From contig NC_092562.1 of NCBI RefSeq assembly GCF_037975245.1, positions 13,572,501-13,636,500 on the forward strand: a stretch of DNA of 64,000 bases, in the 5' to 3' direction. The position numbers were made by a program, and so were the translations under genes. This stretch comes from Apostichopus japonicus. Lineage: Eukaryota; Echinodermata; Holothuroidea; Aspidochirotida; Stichopodidae. This document shows, in pieces, positions 22,093-34,500 of the stretch (its first letter is position 1; each line of letters starts with the position of its first letter). Below the pieces are notes generated by a model. It did no database searches. It was not told where the DNA came from and worked only from the letters and a program-made list of their open reading frames with translations.

Positions 22093-23478
22093 TTAGGAAC
22101 GCCATGTTAACATTTATTCAATAGTTTAGAGATATCTTCAATTTAATTCGACATATCTGCAATTAATTTCAGATATCTCGAATTAAATTGAAGATATCTC
22201 GAATTATTTCAGATATCTCCAATTCAATTTGAGATATCCTGCAGTAATTGCACTTTCGATATCTTGAATTTTCTTTAAGATATCAAATTGATTTTTTTAA
22301 GCTATCAAGAAATAAATTAAAGATATGTCAAATGGAAAAATTATTAAGGATATCTCGAATTGAATTCGAGATTACCAAAATTGAATTCGAGATATCAAGA
22401 AAAGAATTCGAGATATCCAAAATTGAATTCGAGATATTCAAAATTGAATTCGAGATATCAAGAATTCGAATTAGAGATATCAAGAATTCAAACTGTATAG
22501 CTTTAACAAGAAGAGCGAATCTAAATCGGCAAATACATTGCAGGAAAACGAGGCATTATCAAATTCGGTGGCTACTACTACTAGTACTAGATTGGTCTAG
22601 GCTACTAATACTAGGCTAGGCCTTATGGGTATAACCCTAACTAGTAGTTCTTCGATTCCATTCTACTTATACGTACCAACCTACATGCGTATTGCAGACT
22701 GGCACTGTAGCGGGTCTTTCATTCAGTGCCTCCATTTAATCAAAGCCCCATTTATTTAGATGGACCACATAAACTATCGATGGGCTAAGCAGATAAATAA
22801 ATGGTTTTCCTGCCCTCCACCATGCATTAGCAAATTTTCTTGATTTTCTTTCTTATCCGTCACATTTCTAGAATTCCAGCTGATGAATTTCCTTTGATTT
22901 CCTTAAGGTTTCCGTAATTTCACCTATATCAACAAGTTTTTGAAATATACCTTCACTCATCTATTTTCCTCACAATCAGAAATTAATATCATTGAAAGTG
23001 AAAGTACTGCTAAGACTACTTATTCGCGTTAGTGCAATTAAGTAACCTTCGTAGCAGGTGTGGATATGTACATATTACATATGCAGCTAACCGGTGCAGT
23101 AGTAATATAAACGTCCGCCGTGCGGGCAAGCAGTTAAGAGGTCTTAAGAAGTCACATGTACCGGAAACTGAATTTCGGATATCTCGAATTCGAATTCTTG
23201 ATATCTCTAATTCAATTTTGGATATCTCTAATTGTATTGCCGATATCTCTCATTCAATTTTGGATATCTCTAATTGTATTGCCGATATCTCTCATTCAAT
23301 TTTGGATATCTCTAAATCGAATTCTTTATATCCCGAATGAAATTTCTGATATCTTAAATATGTATAAATAATTGATATCTGGAAATGAATTAGAGATATA
23401 TGAAAATAATTAGAGATATCCAAAAATTAATGAGAGATATCTGTAATTGTTGAATCAATGTTAAAATGGCGTTCCATT
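22093..23478. mobile_element. Foldback element FB1 with 21-bp GATATC-rich arms
   Basis: The left end TTAGGAACGCCATGTTAACA is matched by the inverse of the right end (AATGGAACGCCATTTTAACA). Arms (22120-22500 and 23165-23445) are arrays of a 21-bp unit containing GAATTCGAGATATC, in opposite orientations. CGTCTG (22087-22092) and CGTCCG (23479-23484) could be a 6-bp target duplication with one mismatch. The centre has no recognised gene, and frames across the arms read as repetitive Ile/Glu/Phe peptides. Confidence 0.8.
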
Positions 23479-23800
23479 CGTCCGCGTTTCATAGCGGTTG
23501 GCGGATGAACGTCGAACGAAAGAACTATGCGGGTGTGAAACGCCGCGTTGAATATTTACAAATCAAGTAGTTATTGTAGTGCTCGTACGCGCTTCAATGT
23601 TGGCATTACTGGCCTGGTTAACGATACCTACATGACTGGACGTTGAAACTTAAAGTTTCATATAAGCTCTGTACATTTGCAGAGGCTAGCTGCGTAGCCA
23701 ACTTATTCTGAGCCTGTCACGGCGCTCACAAGCGCCCTCACTTTGTAGGTACCTACATGACTTTACTCCCTGGTGTGTTGTCCGCGCAAAAAATAACACC

Positions 23801-23846
23801 ATGAACAACCGAAAAGTTCTTCCTAACAATGCAAGCAGTCCACGTG
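23801..23846. repeat. Left half of a duplicated unit, split by FB3
   Basis: ATGAACAACCGAAAAGTT and CAATGCAAGCAGTCCACGTG match 24723-24770. The matching right half resumes at 24606 beyond the foldback element. Confidence 0.8.
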
Positions 23847-24605
23847 TACGGTAGGCCATACGGGAAATAATTGCTGATTTAATGTCCGTATGAACTAAAA
23901 ATATTACCGGTAATAATTCTATTTAATACCGGCATTAATTCTCAGCCAATCACCATGTAGCTTCATATGCGGTATTCAATAGAATTAATACCGGCATTAA
24001 ATATAATTAATACCGGCATTAAATATAATTAATACCGGCATTAAATATAATTAATACCGGCATTAAATAGACCAATCACATTAGCGAATTTTGAAGCTGT
24101 TATCATGCATGCTATGAGCGAGTGTTAATCCCTCTTGCTGTAGCGGGAAAGCAGCGCAGTTATTTCTGCTGTATAAAGCAATGGCACGCATGATAGACAA
24201 AGTACAACAGGTGCGTGATTTTCGTCGAGAAGCGAAGAATACCTGTAGGTTATTGACAAATTTTGACTCCCAATCCCACACAATGCGATGTTTGTTCGCA
24301 ATGCTTTGAACCGGTTTGTTAATCTTCGATGAGCATAACGCTATGCTGAGGTTCGAAGACTCCTGAATCCGGATTTATATGGTACATATACGATTTATGC
24401 GGTACATAATTCGGATTTATGCGGTACATAAATACGATTAATGTACCGCATAATAAGCATCGAGATGCGCTTATACCTGATTGGTCGATTTATGTCCGAC
24501 ATAATTCGTATTTACGTGGTACATAACTCGGATTTATGTCGGACATAATTCAGCAATTATGTCGGACATAACTCAGCAATTATTTCCCATGCGGCCTATA
24601 CCATA
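23847..24605. mobile_element. Foldback element FB3 with satellite-like arms
   Basis: The left end TACGGTAGGCCATACGGGAA and the inverse right end TATGGTATAGGCCGCATGGG continue into GAAATAATTGCTGA on both sides. The left arm has a unit AATTAATACCGGCATTAAAT (about 21 bp). The right arm has units such as CGGATTTATG(C/T)GGTACATA and ATTATGTCGGACATAA. CACGTG flanks both sides (23841-23846, 24606-24611). The intact paralogous site at 24723-24800 reads CACATGCAC there. No gene is inside. Confidence 0.85.
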
Positions 24606-24840
24606 CACGTGCATTACAATACTGTCAATACTGCGTCTTTGCAGGCAAATACAGTTCTAGTTAAAAATAGTACCACTATGGTCAGAGCACTTGTGCCAGT
24701 CTGTGTGTATTTGCGGAAGTGATGAACAACCGAAAAGTTTTTCCTAACAATGCAAGCAGTCCACATGCACTACAATATAGTCAATACTGCATCATTGCAG
24801 GCAAATACAGTTCTAGTTAACAATAGTACCACTATGAGTC
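24606..24840. repeat. Right half of the split unit followed by an intact paralogous copy
   Basis: 24606-24680 continues the unit interrupted by FB3 (CAATACTG, GGCAAATACAGTTCTAGTTA, AATAGTACCACTATG). 24723-24838 is an uninterrupted copy of the same unit. In addition 24680-24722 (GTCAGAGCACTTGTGCCAGT...) returns in inverse at 25048-25092. Confidence 0.8.
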
Positions 24841-27000
24841 AGTACTCGTCTCCCTCAAAGCCTCCTAGCCTTGATTACGCCTTCCTTGTGTGGAAAATAA
24901 TGTCTTTATTTATTAGTCTTAACTCGAATGGATTCATATCCCAATTCATACTTGGTGAATTAAAGATATCAGTTAACAACGCTATAATGACAAAGCAAAA
25001 AATGTTTAACTATACAGACGTCATGATACTTGCGGTTACCTGTGCTCGTCACTTCCGCATATACACACAGACTGGCACAAGAGCTCTGACCACAGCGGCT
25101 TCAGCTGGAAGGGGGAGGGCTGTGTTGTTCCCCCTCCCGCAGATGGGTTAATTAACTCGCACGGCACTCTAGTAACCAGGGTTCCTAACCTAAGCCCCCC
25201 CCCCCCCACACACACACACACCCTCACATCATCACCCAGCTAATGAAGTCAAGCGGTTCTAGGGGGATTTCATTTAGTATCAAACTTTATTGATTTATCG
25301 TGAGTCTCATGCTGTAAGTTTTCTGTAATTTTGCTCTAGCGCCGATACAGATGCCCAATAGAGGGTTATATACCACACAAATTTGGGTTGTAAACTTCAA
25401 CTTTATGAAGTTGCTGATTGGTTAAATTCACCCTTGCGTAACTAAGACGTCGTCTGCAGTCAGTTCCGCACTGATCAAGATCTGTACAACATATATTGTA
25501 CAAAAACAATGACACTGAATTTAGCGAGTACGTACGTACACACACATTACTTTCATTTTCCATCATTGCTACAACTATGCTAAAGCGGAAACAGAAGGAA
25601 AACGTACTTATGTTTGAAGTAAACTTTCGAATTGGTATGACATGTATGACATGATTACTTTTATAACTTCGATGTTATGATGTTATTTTCTAAATAGCTT
25701 TTCTGTCTTCTATGAAACGTTATAATTATTAAGCGTTTGTAACATTTCAAAATTAAGCTTAGCCTAGCCCTAGGCCTAACTGTTAGTGTTAGGCCTATTT
25801 AATTATTAGGGGTAGGACTGTAGGAGACAGAGTAATAGTTAGAACCTACGTTAGACATATGCTATGTCTAGTAAAAGCTTTTCCGAAAAGCCCTAACAAC
25901 TTAGGTATATGTGCACATGGTGAGGCTATGTTTTGACCTAGTTGACTGCAAATTCTGGACATCTTAGGATAAAGGCCAGCTTAAGCTTGCAGTGCAATTG
26001 TTCATTCAATTGTAAACATGCACAATTAGAAACTTCTGAGGCCAAAGTTATGTCTAGAGCCTATATATCCAGAACAGTACAAGCGGTAGGGCAAGGCCTA
26101 GTTTGAAAATATTTGTAATGATAAGGAACTTCTCTGAGCAATTGTGTAAATGCAAAGCAATATGAAAAAAATGTCCAGTCTTCACAGACAAACTGACCAA
26201 TTTGAGAGTATAACTTGAGGTGTGTTAGTAGGTTAGATTTGGCCTCTCCTTTGCTTGATGGTATCACAGGACTGTTTCGAAGAGATCATAACCTAGGTCT
26301 GTTGTCACATTTTAAACCAATACTAATAATTAAATATGACCTAATTATGATATTCATGCAAATTATTCTATTCCTTGGAAGAATGGCATTTGTAAGAAAA
26401 AACAAGAAAGCAATTTTATGACAAATTGTTATCACTTTGAACACTTTGTGATTGCAAATTAATTGAGACAATCTCCATTTTAATGTGGATGCAGGTTTTA
26501 ACCCAATAATTCTCTTTGAGTTAAATCATTGACCTGATCTGTCATGTGTGTATGTCATATATGATGAAAAATATGTTGAAAATTAATAATGCATATATAT
26601 GATTTGTTACAAAATTTGAGAAGAACTATAAAATCTCAGTGTGTTTGCCAAATTTTAACTTTGACCTTTCCAGCTTAATTACTGCCCTAAAAGCTCAGTG
26701 AAAATAACACTGTTCTATGCAATTTTCATATTAATAATCATTATTTATATTGAGTTACTGTCGTTAAACATTTTGAGCTGAATAAAATTCGCTAGATTTT
26801 TTAACGAGTCCGTAGATTCTACAAATTTCAATCAAACTTTGCAAGCATCAATGCACCAATCAAATCTCTGTTTTTTTACAACCGTTAGGCCTGTGTGCAA
26901 GCCTATGTTAGGTCCATATTTGAATAGTATCTTTCTTTCAGTCTTACTGATGTAGCTTGCAAAATTGTTTGATTTCCTTTCATTGCAAGGAATTAACAGG
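24841..27000. other. Gene-poor spacer
   Basis: Contains the inverted copy at 25048-25092, a C-run followed by (CA)n at 25195-25222, and AT-rich DNA. No exon is supported. Confidence 0.35.
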
Positions 27001-27310
27001 TGTTTTCAGACGTTTCCTCTGTGAAATTGGGTAAAATAGTGGACGATAGGCGTATATACAGTGGGTTACATTTGTGCAATGAACATGCTGATATGGGCGG
27101 TTGCATAAGGGCAACAGAAAATAAATTTCTTTCCTTCGATTGCGACAGCTTTTCTCCATTAAGCCCACCTGGTCAGAGTGCATTTAGAATAAGAAACATT
27201 GAATCTGCTTCGGAAGTTTGTTTTCCGAAATTCATCAGCAAACATAGATTGAGACTTTAAGCAAGAAGAAACAAGTAAAAAAAAAGAAGAATAAAAATAG
27301 TGAAAATCAG
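27001..27310 (+). CDS. Possible last exon of an unrecognised plus-strand gene
   Basis: After AATTAACAG (acceptor-like, ending at 26999 or 27000), an open frame of about 85 codons ends at TAA 27258-27260. An AATAAA signal follows about 30 bases later (near 27290). The translation is varied and contains five cysteines, but no family is recognised. No donor-bearing upstream exon was found. This may be a chance frame. Confidence 0.25.
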
Positions 27311-29151
27311 ACATGAGCAACTTGAACAATATACAGTATTTTATTGACCTGCATAAGTATTGGCAGAATCTCTAATTGTACAGCTGTAAATATTTTCATT
27401 TTCTAAAAACTACAAAAGTATGTTAAATGTTGCTTCTATTAAAAAGTCAAATTCAACTTAAATATCCTTTTGAAACTGAATGCATCTTAATAGGAATTAC
27501 GACGCTTTTAACGAAAGTTGGAACTGATACCTAATTTGCATACGTAATTCAGAACAGGAAACATGAAGGGGAAAAAAATCCTTGAAGTTGTCTATGTGCA
27601 GCTCTAACATTGATCTTTCCTGCTTGCTTCAAGTTCACTGTTGTCACAAGACTTAATAGCTTCAAGTGAAGTTATCTTGAAAATGGTATGTAGGAGTTGA
27701 ATAAACCTTTCACCTGGCTGTCTATAGACGGATTTCTCCTTTTACCGGCCAGAAGATAACATTCCTTTTTTCTATGATTTAATTGTAAGTTACAATACTG
27801 TAGTTGTTAAGATTGGACCATAATATAGAGCAGGAACAGGGAATGATTGCATGAGTAGAGGAATCCAGAGGCATGAATGTCATATTAGCGTCTAGAGGCA
27901 TACGTACATGTCTACGTCGCATACAAACATACATGTATCCTGGTGTTGTAACTATGGGCTAGTACTGGGTGTACCCGAAATCCCATGTGGGTGCGTATTC
28001 GGAATTGATGTAATCAAAAGTTGTTGTTATAGATACATGAACTCAAGTTTGAAATATCATGATCATGTCCACTTCTGTTGCTAGATCATTGCCAGCAGAT
28101 CAAATAACAATGACCACCTGATGAAGCCATGCATGTGCAGCCAAACAGTATAGGCTTACTGTATGTACTTACAAAATTGCTACTAAATGACTAATGTAAA
28201 TGTAATGTACCGTTAATGTTCAGGAAGATCAAAGATTCATCCAGAGTTGGGAATAAACATCATAATACTCATATACTTACTGACTGATGTATAATGTGTT
28301 TATAGTTACTTGTGCTACAAACATAATAATATATATCTACATTAGTATAAATGTTTCAATTGGTGAAGTAGGATCTGTTGTTGCCCCTGAAAGTAGAGTT
28401 CAAATCATATATCCTGTTCATTGTGTTGTAACCACAGTAATACAATAGAACTGAATTGCATACTTCACAATACAGGCTAGCATTTTTGTGAAGTACTTAG
28501 ACTGCATAAAAGGGGATTTTTGGTAGAAAAACTCCAAACCAAAAGCCTGGAATTTAATAATGTGTGTCTTTTTTTTGGCTATGTACATTTTCGTGCAAAA
28601 TAATTACAGGTGGCTTATAAGGTACTGTAGTGTGGAACAGATTTACCCAATAAGCTTGCTATGTCATGCACTATATATAGGCTAATGTACTTCAATCGAA
28701 TCAGGAACTAAATTTATAAAGGGAATTTGTACATATTTATTGCAGATGATATAGTCAACATAAATACAAAGCAGTGGTCATTAAATTACTGCATGTGAGT
28801 GGTTGATCTGTATTGGTGGAATCATGGTATTGGCCATCAATACATTTGTTGTGATATCGTCTGTTAATTCGTTGATACACAAACTTCTCTACAATGCAGT
28901 CAGCATTTGGTGTATGGGGATGTATAGTCACCACAGTGGCTTGTACTGGGAAGAGGGGTCAATAGCCAAGCTTGGGTGTGAGTGACCTTATTATCTGTGT
29001 GAGTGAAATATTTAAAATAATTTAGTAAAATTGTTGACAATATCCTTGACTGCGACCCAAGTATAGATCTGTGTACTAAGTAATAACAGCTTCTTTGAGT
29101 AATTAATAATCAACAATTTTCTCAAACCCACCAATTATTAAGATATATAAT
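27311..29151. other. Gene-poor spacer
   Basis: AT-rich DNA with no supported gene, RNA or repeat. Confidence 0.35.
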
Positions 29152-29688
29152 CAGACCTGTCAACCTGTTTGACCCCAAAATAGGGAGAATAAAATTTTTC
29201 AGGGCCAAAAAATAGGGAGAACAAGGGGAAATTAGGGAGGTTGGTAATTTTCAACTGAAATGATATAAATACTCCTAAATAAGTATAGTCTACTTATGCA
29301 ATACAGTGAGAGAATCATCCAATCAGTGTTTCTTGTTGTAGTTTACCGCAGCTCGCTTCGCTTTCTACAGGGTTTCTTTAGTAGGCTTTCATTTGGAACA
29401 ATGAACAGTGGACTCTGGGTACTGTGACTTCATGGCTAGTATGCTAGATATAGTCCCACCAAGCTTGAGACTAGTGACCGACTGTCTGTCTTGTTCTTGC
29501 GAACTACACTGAATAGCCTTTCCTGTTCAGCATTACTGTGGGGAATTACATAGGACTAATCGTTGGCTATTTTCAGAATTGTCGCAAGTGATGAAACATT
29601 AAAAAACCGGGAGAATAGAATATGAAACCGGGAGATTCGAGTAAAAACCGGGAGTCTCCCGGTAAAACCGAGAGAGTTGACGGGTCTG
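29152..29688. mobile_element. Non-autonomous hAT-like element
   Basis: Left end CAGACCTGTCAACC and right end, inverse of CAGACCCGTCAACTCT, are terminal inverted repeats of about 13 bp. TATAAT occurs directly outside both ends (29146-29151, 29689-29694). GGGAGAATA-type words and an ACCGGGAGTCTCCCGGT palindrome lie inside. No transposase. The CAG...CTG ends suggest hAT, but an 8-bp duplication is not intact. Confidence 0.65.
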
Positions 29689-29694
29689 TATAAT

Positions 29695-30380
29695 TGATGA
29701 AACTGAGACACCATTTTCCTACAAATTCTGGGTTGAAATGAGTGAGTCAGTAATGAATTTGATTCAGTTGTCAAATGTTTTGTTGCCAAGACACCAAGTA
29801 TGTTCATATTAATATTAATGCTACAAGCAAACATTTGGAAAACATCTTCTCTTTCCTTTTTTCTTTCACTTCTGTGTCATTAGTTGAAATTAAACTTGAC
29901 TGAAATCAAGGTTAACTAATGAAAAAGATTAATGTAGTCTTGTATCACTGTCACATAATCTGACAATATTGATCCGAATCAACTCAATATTCTGCTTCTG
30001 TATTAAGAGCAAAGAGACCACAAAACACTGTAGTGCACACACTGTGATCACTTTGGCTTAATTATGTCTGCTCACACATCTATGGCTTTAAATTTGATAT
30101 TCACGTTCGATCCTATATGTACACATTTACAGTATGTATGTTACATCACAATTGACATACACATACTGTACATTGACAACAGTGTTCAGCTTAAAAGTGA
30201 ATGTCACACAGCATTTATCTGAACGTGCATTTGGCACTACGTTAACTTGTTTCCTTGCAGAAACGTTATTTAAGGCACATCCAGGAAGTTTGTGATAACA
30301 GTATCACAGAGCAGTGCAGAGCATTAATGTTTTCAATAATAGTTATTTGCAGCTTTACAGTACTTTCCATGTATTAATTT
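29695..30380. other. Spacer with nothing recognised
   Basis: AT-rich sequence without supported genes or clear repeats. Confidence 0.35.
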
Positions 30381-30407
30381 ATTAGGAGTGTTATTAGGAG
30401 TGTAATT

Positions 30408-30640
30408 AGGAGTGTTAGCTCAAGTGGTTAAAGCCGGTGCCTTTCAATCATAAGGTCCAGAGTCACTCCTAGATTAATGTATGTCGTCCAGTTACAGAGT
30501 TGTTGACAATTCATAATCATGGACGTTAAATATGAGTCTAAGAGACTGACTTTGGTCAGCTTGCGGCTTTATAAGCCAATGAGGCTTCTTCGCGAGTTCT
30601 TGCAGGAGGATCTAAATTACATACAAATACATACATACAT
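30408..30640 (+). repeat. tRNA-derived SINE, copy 5
   Basis: Plus-strand copy beginning GGAGTGTTAGCTCAAGTGGT. The first bases are preceded by two extra partial heads (ATTAGGAGTGT repeated at 30382-30407). The B-box region is damaged (GGTCCAGAGTCACTCC). The tail is ATACATACATACAT. Confidence 0.9.
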
Positions 30641-33600
30641 AATTAATTGTTACAGTATGTAGTATGTAACAGTGTCGATGACATTTGAAAAGTATACCAA
30701 CCAGAAAAATTAAAATAAACAAAGGAAGAGGACAACTCTATAGTTTTAGTTTTACTCTCGCTATGTAGATTTGCTCATGAAATACTGTTTTTTTCCCCGT
30801 AAAATCAATCAATTGTAATAGATGATTTACAAGTCTTTTGGTTGTATCAGCTGGGAATAATTTAGATTTCAACTTTTGTGTTGCAGTTTTGAAAGCTCTG
30901 CATTTTTTTCTGTAACAAGATACTATGGTTCCTGCATGTGTAACAAAATGCTATACATCTTTGGTCTTGTATAGCAATCTGACAATTTTGCATTTAACAT
31001 ATATTGCGATTCGATACGGGATAAATTGTTCCCTATCGCTGTTTTTACGCCACGCAAACTAAAGAAATCTAGACTATGGCTGTCTTTAAAATCAAACGTT
31101 TGCTTCAACCAGCAGAACGATGGGTACATCTCACATTTCCATCACAGAAATATGGTCACCTTTAATGTCATTCATTATGTAGGAAATGCACTATTTCCAT
31201 GTATTTCATGTGAATTCTATATCTTCATGATATAGTGTGTTACTTGTAACTTTGTGTCACTATGAGTAAAATTCAAACCACCATGTAAATATATAAAGTG
31301 CTAAGTGCTACTTGTTTATGATCTAGACATTGCTATTTACAGTTTCATCCTCCATCCAATGTGTGATTTCAATGATGGTTCCAGGCCTAATTAAATGTTG
31401 TCAGAATGGGATAACGGCAAATTGTTCTCTCCTTAGGAAGTTGATCCTGCTAAAAATTTCTGTTAAAAGCATTTCTACCTCTAAATAAAACTTCAAATTT
31501 GTAAGTTGTGTGAAAATTAGCAGCATGTAATTATTTTGCATGTTTACAGTAACTTCAAGCTGTGGTCATTACCATCTGAGACTGCATAAGACATGCTTGT
31601 ATTACAAATTATATCCCACCCTCCCTCCTTCCTTCCTATTATCCTTCCCCCCCTTCATATCCTCCTCCCAGTCAACCACCCTCAACCTCGCCCTCCTCTC
31701 CCACACTATACAGAACATTCCAGCCATCACACTTTGTTTGCAACTGCTTGTATGCACTAGTCATTAGTGCTGTTATAGGTATAACCAGCTTGCATAGCCT
31801 GCCATATAGCTAGCATCCTCCATATATTTCCTGCCCTAGCTGTGAAGCCCTAATATAGAAATTGGAAAAGCAAAGGGGAAGTTGTGAAATCACCACATGG
31901 AGGCATTGTGACATCACACATTAGGTGGTATATATGACATACAACTTGTACTTCATAAGCCCAGGAGCATGTGCTTGTTGCTCATTACCTTAAAAGCTAC
32001 TGTCAAATAAAGTTAATGTACAGTATGATGGGTCCAGGAATTCATGGGTTTATATCTCCTTAAGATTTGCAACAGACCTATTAAGCCATGTAAGAAGTCC
32101 AATTTAAGGGTGGGGGTTGGGGAAGGGGCCACAATCAAAGCCAAGGGCAAGATAACTTATAATTGTGAGGTTTTTTACAAGAGTAGTTGCACAAATGAGG
32201 GAGAGGGGGGGGGAACAGTGGTCTATATGCCCCTCCATGCCCCAGCATGGCTATTGGCCAGGCTAATGCTACAACCGATTAATCCCTGTAGTAGATTCAT
32301 AGTTTCATATTAATTGTTTGTCATCACACCAAACGGCTGAACCTCCCAGCCTAGGCTATGGTGATATACGTCACCAGGCTTCATTCATTCTTGTATATAT
32401 CTCACACTTGCCTTACAGTTATCCTATTGAATAGACGTGTGCATAAACCGGCTACCTCAGTGTTATTGTATTTTCTTGTGGTTCTAGAGTCACCACAATC
32501 CCAAAATAGAATTTGGATAAATAATGGCTACAAAAAACACATGGAAGGTAAAAACTGAGTCTCATGTCCCTGTTTTTAACCATAGTACACATATCTGTGA
32601 TTTACTGATTGATTCTTATCATGATATTTTAGTGTACAATGTAGAAATATTCACTCTCTATTACTATACATGTGTACAAGAAACTACTCCAGATATTGAG
32701 CTACTAATGGATTAAGTAAGATTTTAATTATGTGGTACTTAAAATACAGTTAACATTGAAACAACCATTTGATAAATTAGGAACAAGATTTTGAGAAAGT
32801 GGGGATAACAACTCTCTTTACATACTATTAATTAATAGTCATATTGTCTGTCATATTGTGTTACAATCAGGATTGAGAGAAGAGTACGGTCAAAGCATCA
32901 TGTCACATGGCTCGCAGTAATCTTGGCTATAGACGTTTGAATGTAAAAGAATATATACAGACAGAGCTATGATATAAGTAGTTCTATATTGAAGTGATGG
33001 TATACCATTAGTGACTAAAGGTCTTAAAAATTATATGTTTACTGGAATAGATGCTATATACCAGCTGGAAAAATGCAACAAACTGTGTTTGCAGACATTT
33101 ATTTGAATCTGTCGGTTTATGCGTTTTTATCATACATCTACATATCATTCTACTGTAGTTTGTTTCATCAATTTCTAAATAAAGTGACATCAGATAGTGG
33201 CAGGGCAATCGTGGCAAACTTCACAAAATCGAACACTTATCAATGTAGACAGTAATGAAACACTGACCATTTATTAATAAAATATATTTTAAGGGTCATC
33301 AAGATTATGTTTACATGTCGATGATATTGTCCAAAGAGAATCCATCTTGCTTACGATCGATACTTAATCACATGTATTTAAATGAGCCTGATAGCCTGTT
33401 ATCACTGCTAAGATGGCCAAGACTCTAAATTTTTTATGTTTAGAAAACCTACTGTACATTATGGATCAGACCTCCCTTTTATGAATTCTTTTTTGGCTTA
33501 TTAAAACAAAAATCAATATTCTTATGTTATTTGAGTGGTGTAGTGTATTGTATTATGTCACTCTTTGCAGTTGCTGGAGTAATATTACACTTTCCAACAT

Positions 33601-33690
33601 TCAAAGTTAAGTGCTATCCGTGTTGATTTCAAACTATGTATGTATGGATTGGCTACACAGTATGGTAGGAATTTTCTCTTTCATATACGT
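30641..33690. other. Gene-poor spacer
   Basis: AT-rich DNA with a pyrimidine-rich patch at 31615-31705 and a short G-run near 32205. No coding, RNA or repeat feature is supported. Confidence 0.35.
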
Positions 33691-33702
33691 TGAAAATTGA
33701 AG

Positions 33703-34050
33703 TGGTATGATATGTGGTTTGTGGTATGTTATGTGGTATGTGGTATGTTATGTGGTATTTGGTATGTTATGTGGTATTTTGGAAGTTATGTGGTATTTGG
33801 TATGTTATGTGGTATTTGGTATCTTATGTGGTATTTGGTATGTTATGTGGTATGTTATGTGGTATTTGGTATGTTATGTGGTATGTTGTGTTTGGTATGT
33901 TATGTGGTATTTTGTATGTTATGTGGTATTTGGTATGTTATTTGGTATGTTATGTGGTATTTGGTATGTTATTTGGTATGTTATGTGGTATTTGATATGT
34001 TAAGTGGTATTTGGTATGTTATGTGGCATTTGGTATGTTATGCGTTAGTT
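33703..34050. repeat. Minisatellite of TGGTATTTGGTATGTTATG units
   Basis: About 350 bp of head-to-tail units of 12 and 19 bp built from GGTATGTTATGT and GGTATTT. All three plus-strand frames are open because the units lack stops, so open frames here are artefacts. Confidence 0.95.
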
Positions 34051-34500
34051 TGAGGTTAGACAGCTCATATTATGCAGACTTCAGGGAATAATTTAGTGTT
34101 CATATTTTGTGTAGTGCCAGGTAATTTTCAAGGTTCTGATCTTTGTGTGTTATAAAGTACTATATGATGTATCCAAAAGAAAGGTATACATCTTTGGACT
34201 TGTACAGCTGTACTTTATCATTTTGCATCGCATTTTGTGATTTGATAACTGGATAAATTATTTTTTCGTTTTTGGTGTACACAAGTACAAGTACAAGTTA
34301 AGGCTGCCAGGATTGACTATATAATAATCCTGCACTATATATATCAATACAAGATTTCCAAAATGCCTGAGAACGATTACTACTGTATAACAGAAAGTTG
34401 CAAACACATTATTTTTGTAAGTTATGAATACTGTATATATATTGTCAGCCAGTAATGCAAGTACTGCGCTACATATATACACATCTCACATTTATATCAG

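Noticed and set aside
22248-23371. Repetitive Ile/Glu/Phe/Ser reading frames
   Set aside because: They are translations of the 21-bp arms of foldback element FB1.
22093-24605. CRISPR-like arrays of short repeats
   Set aside because: Repeat units face each other in two arms, lack unique spacers of constant size and lie in an animal genome.
24750-25151. 133-codon plus-strand frame
   Set aside because: It overlaps the duplicated unit and its inverted copy (25048-25092) and has no recognisable domain.
33697-34053. Three overlapping open frames rich in Trp, Tyr, Val and Cys
   Set aside because: All come from the same GGTATGTTATG minisatellite, which has no stops in any plus frame.
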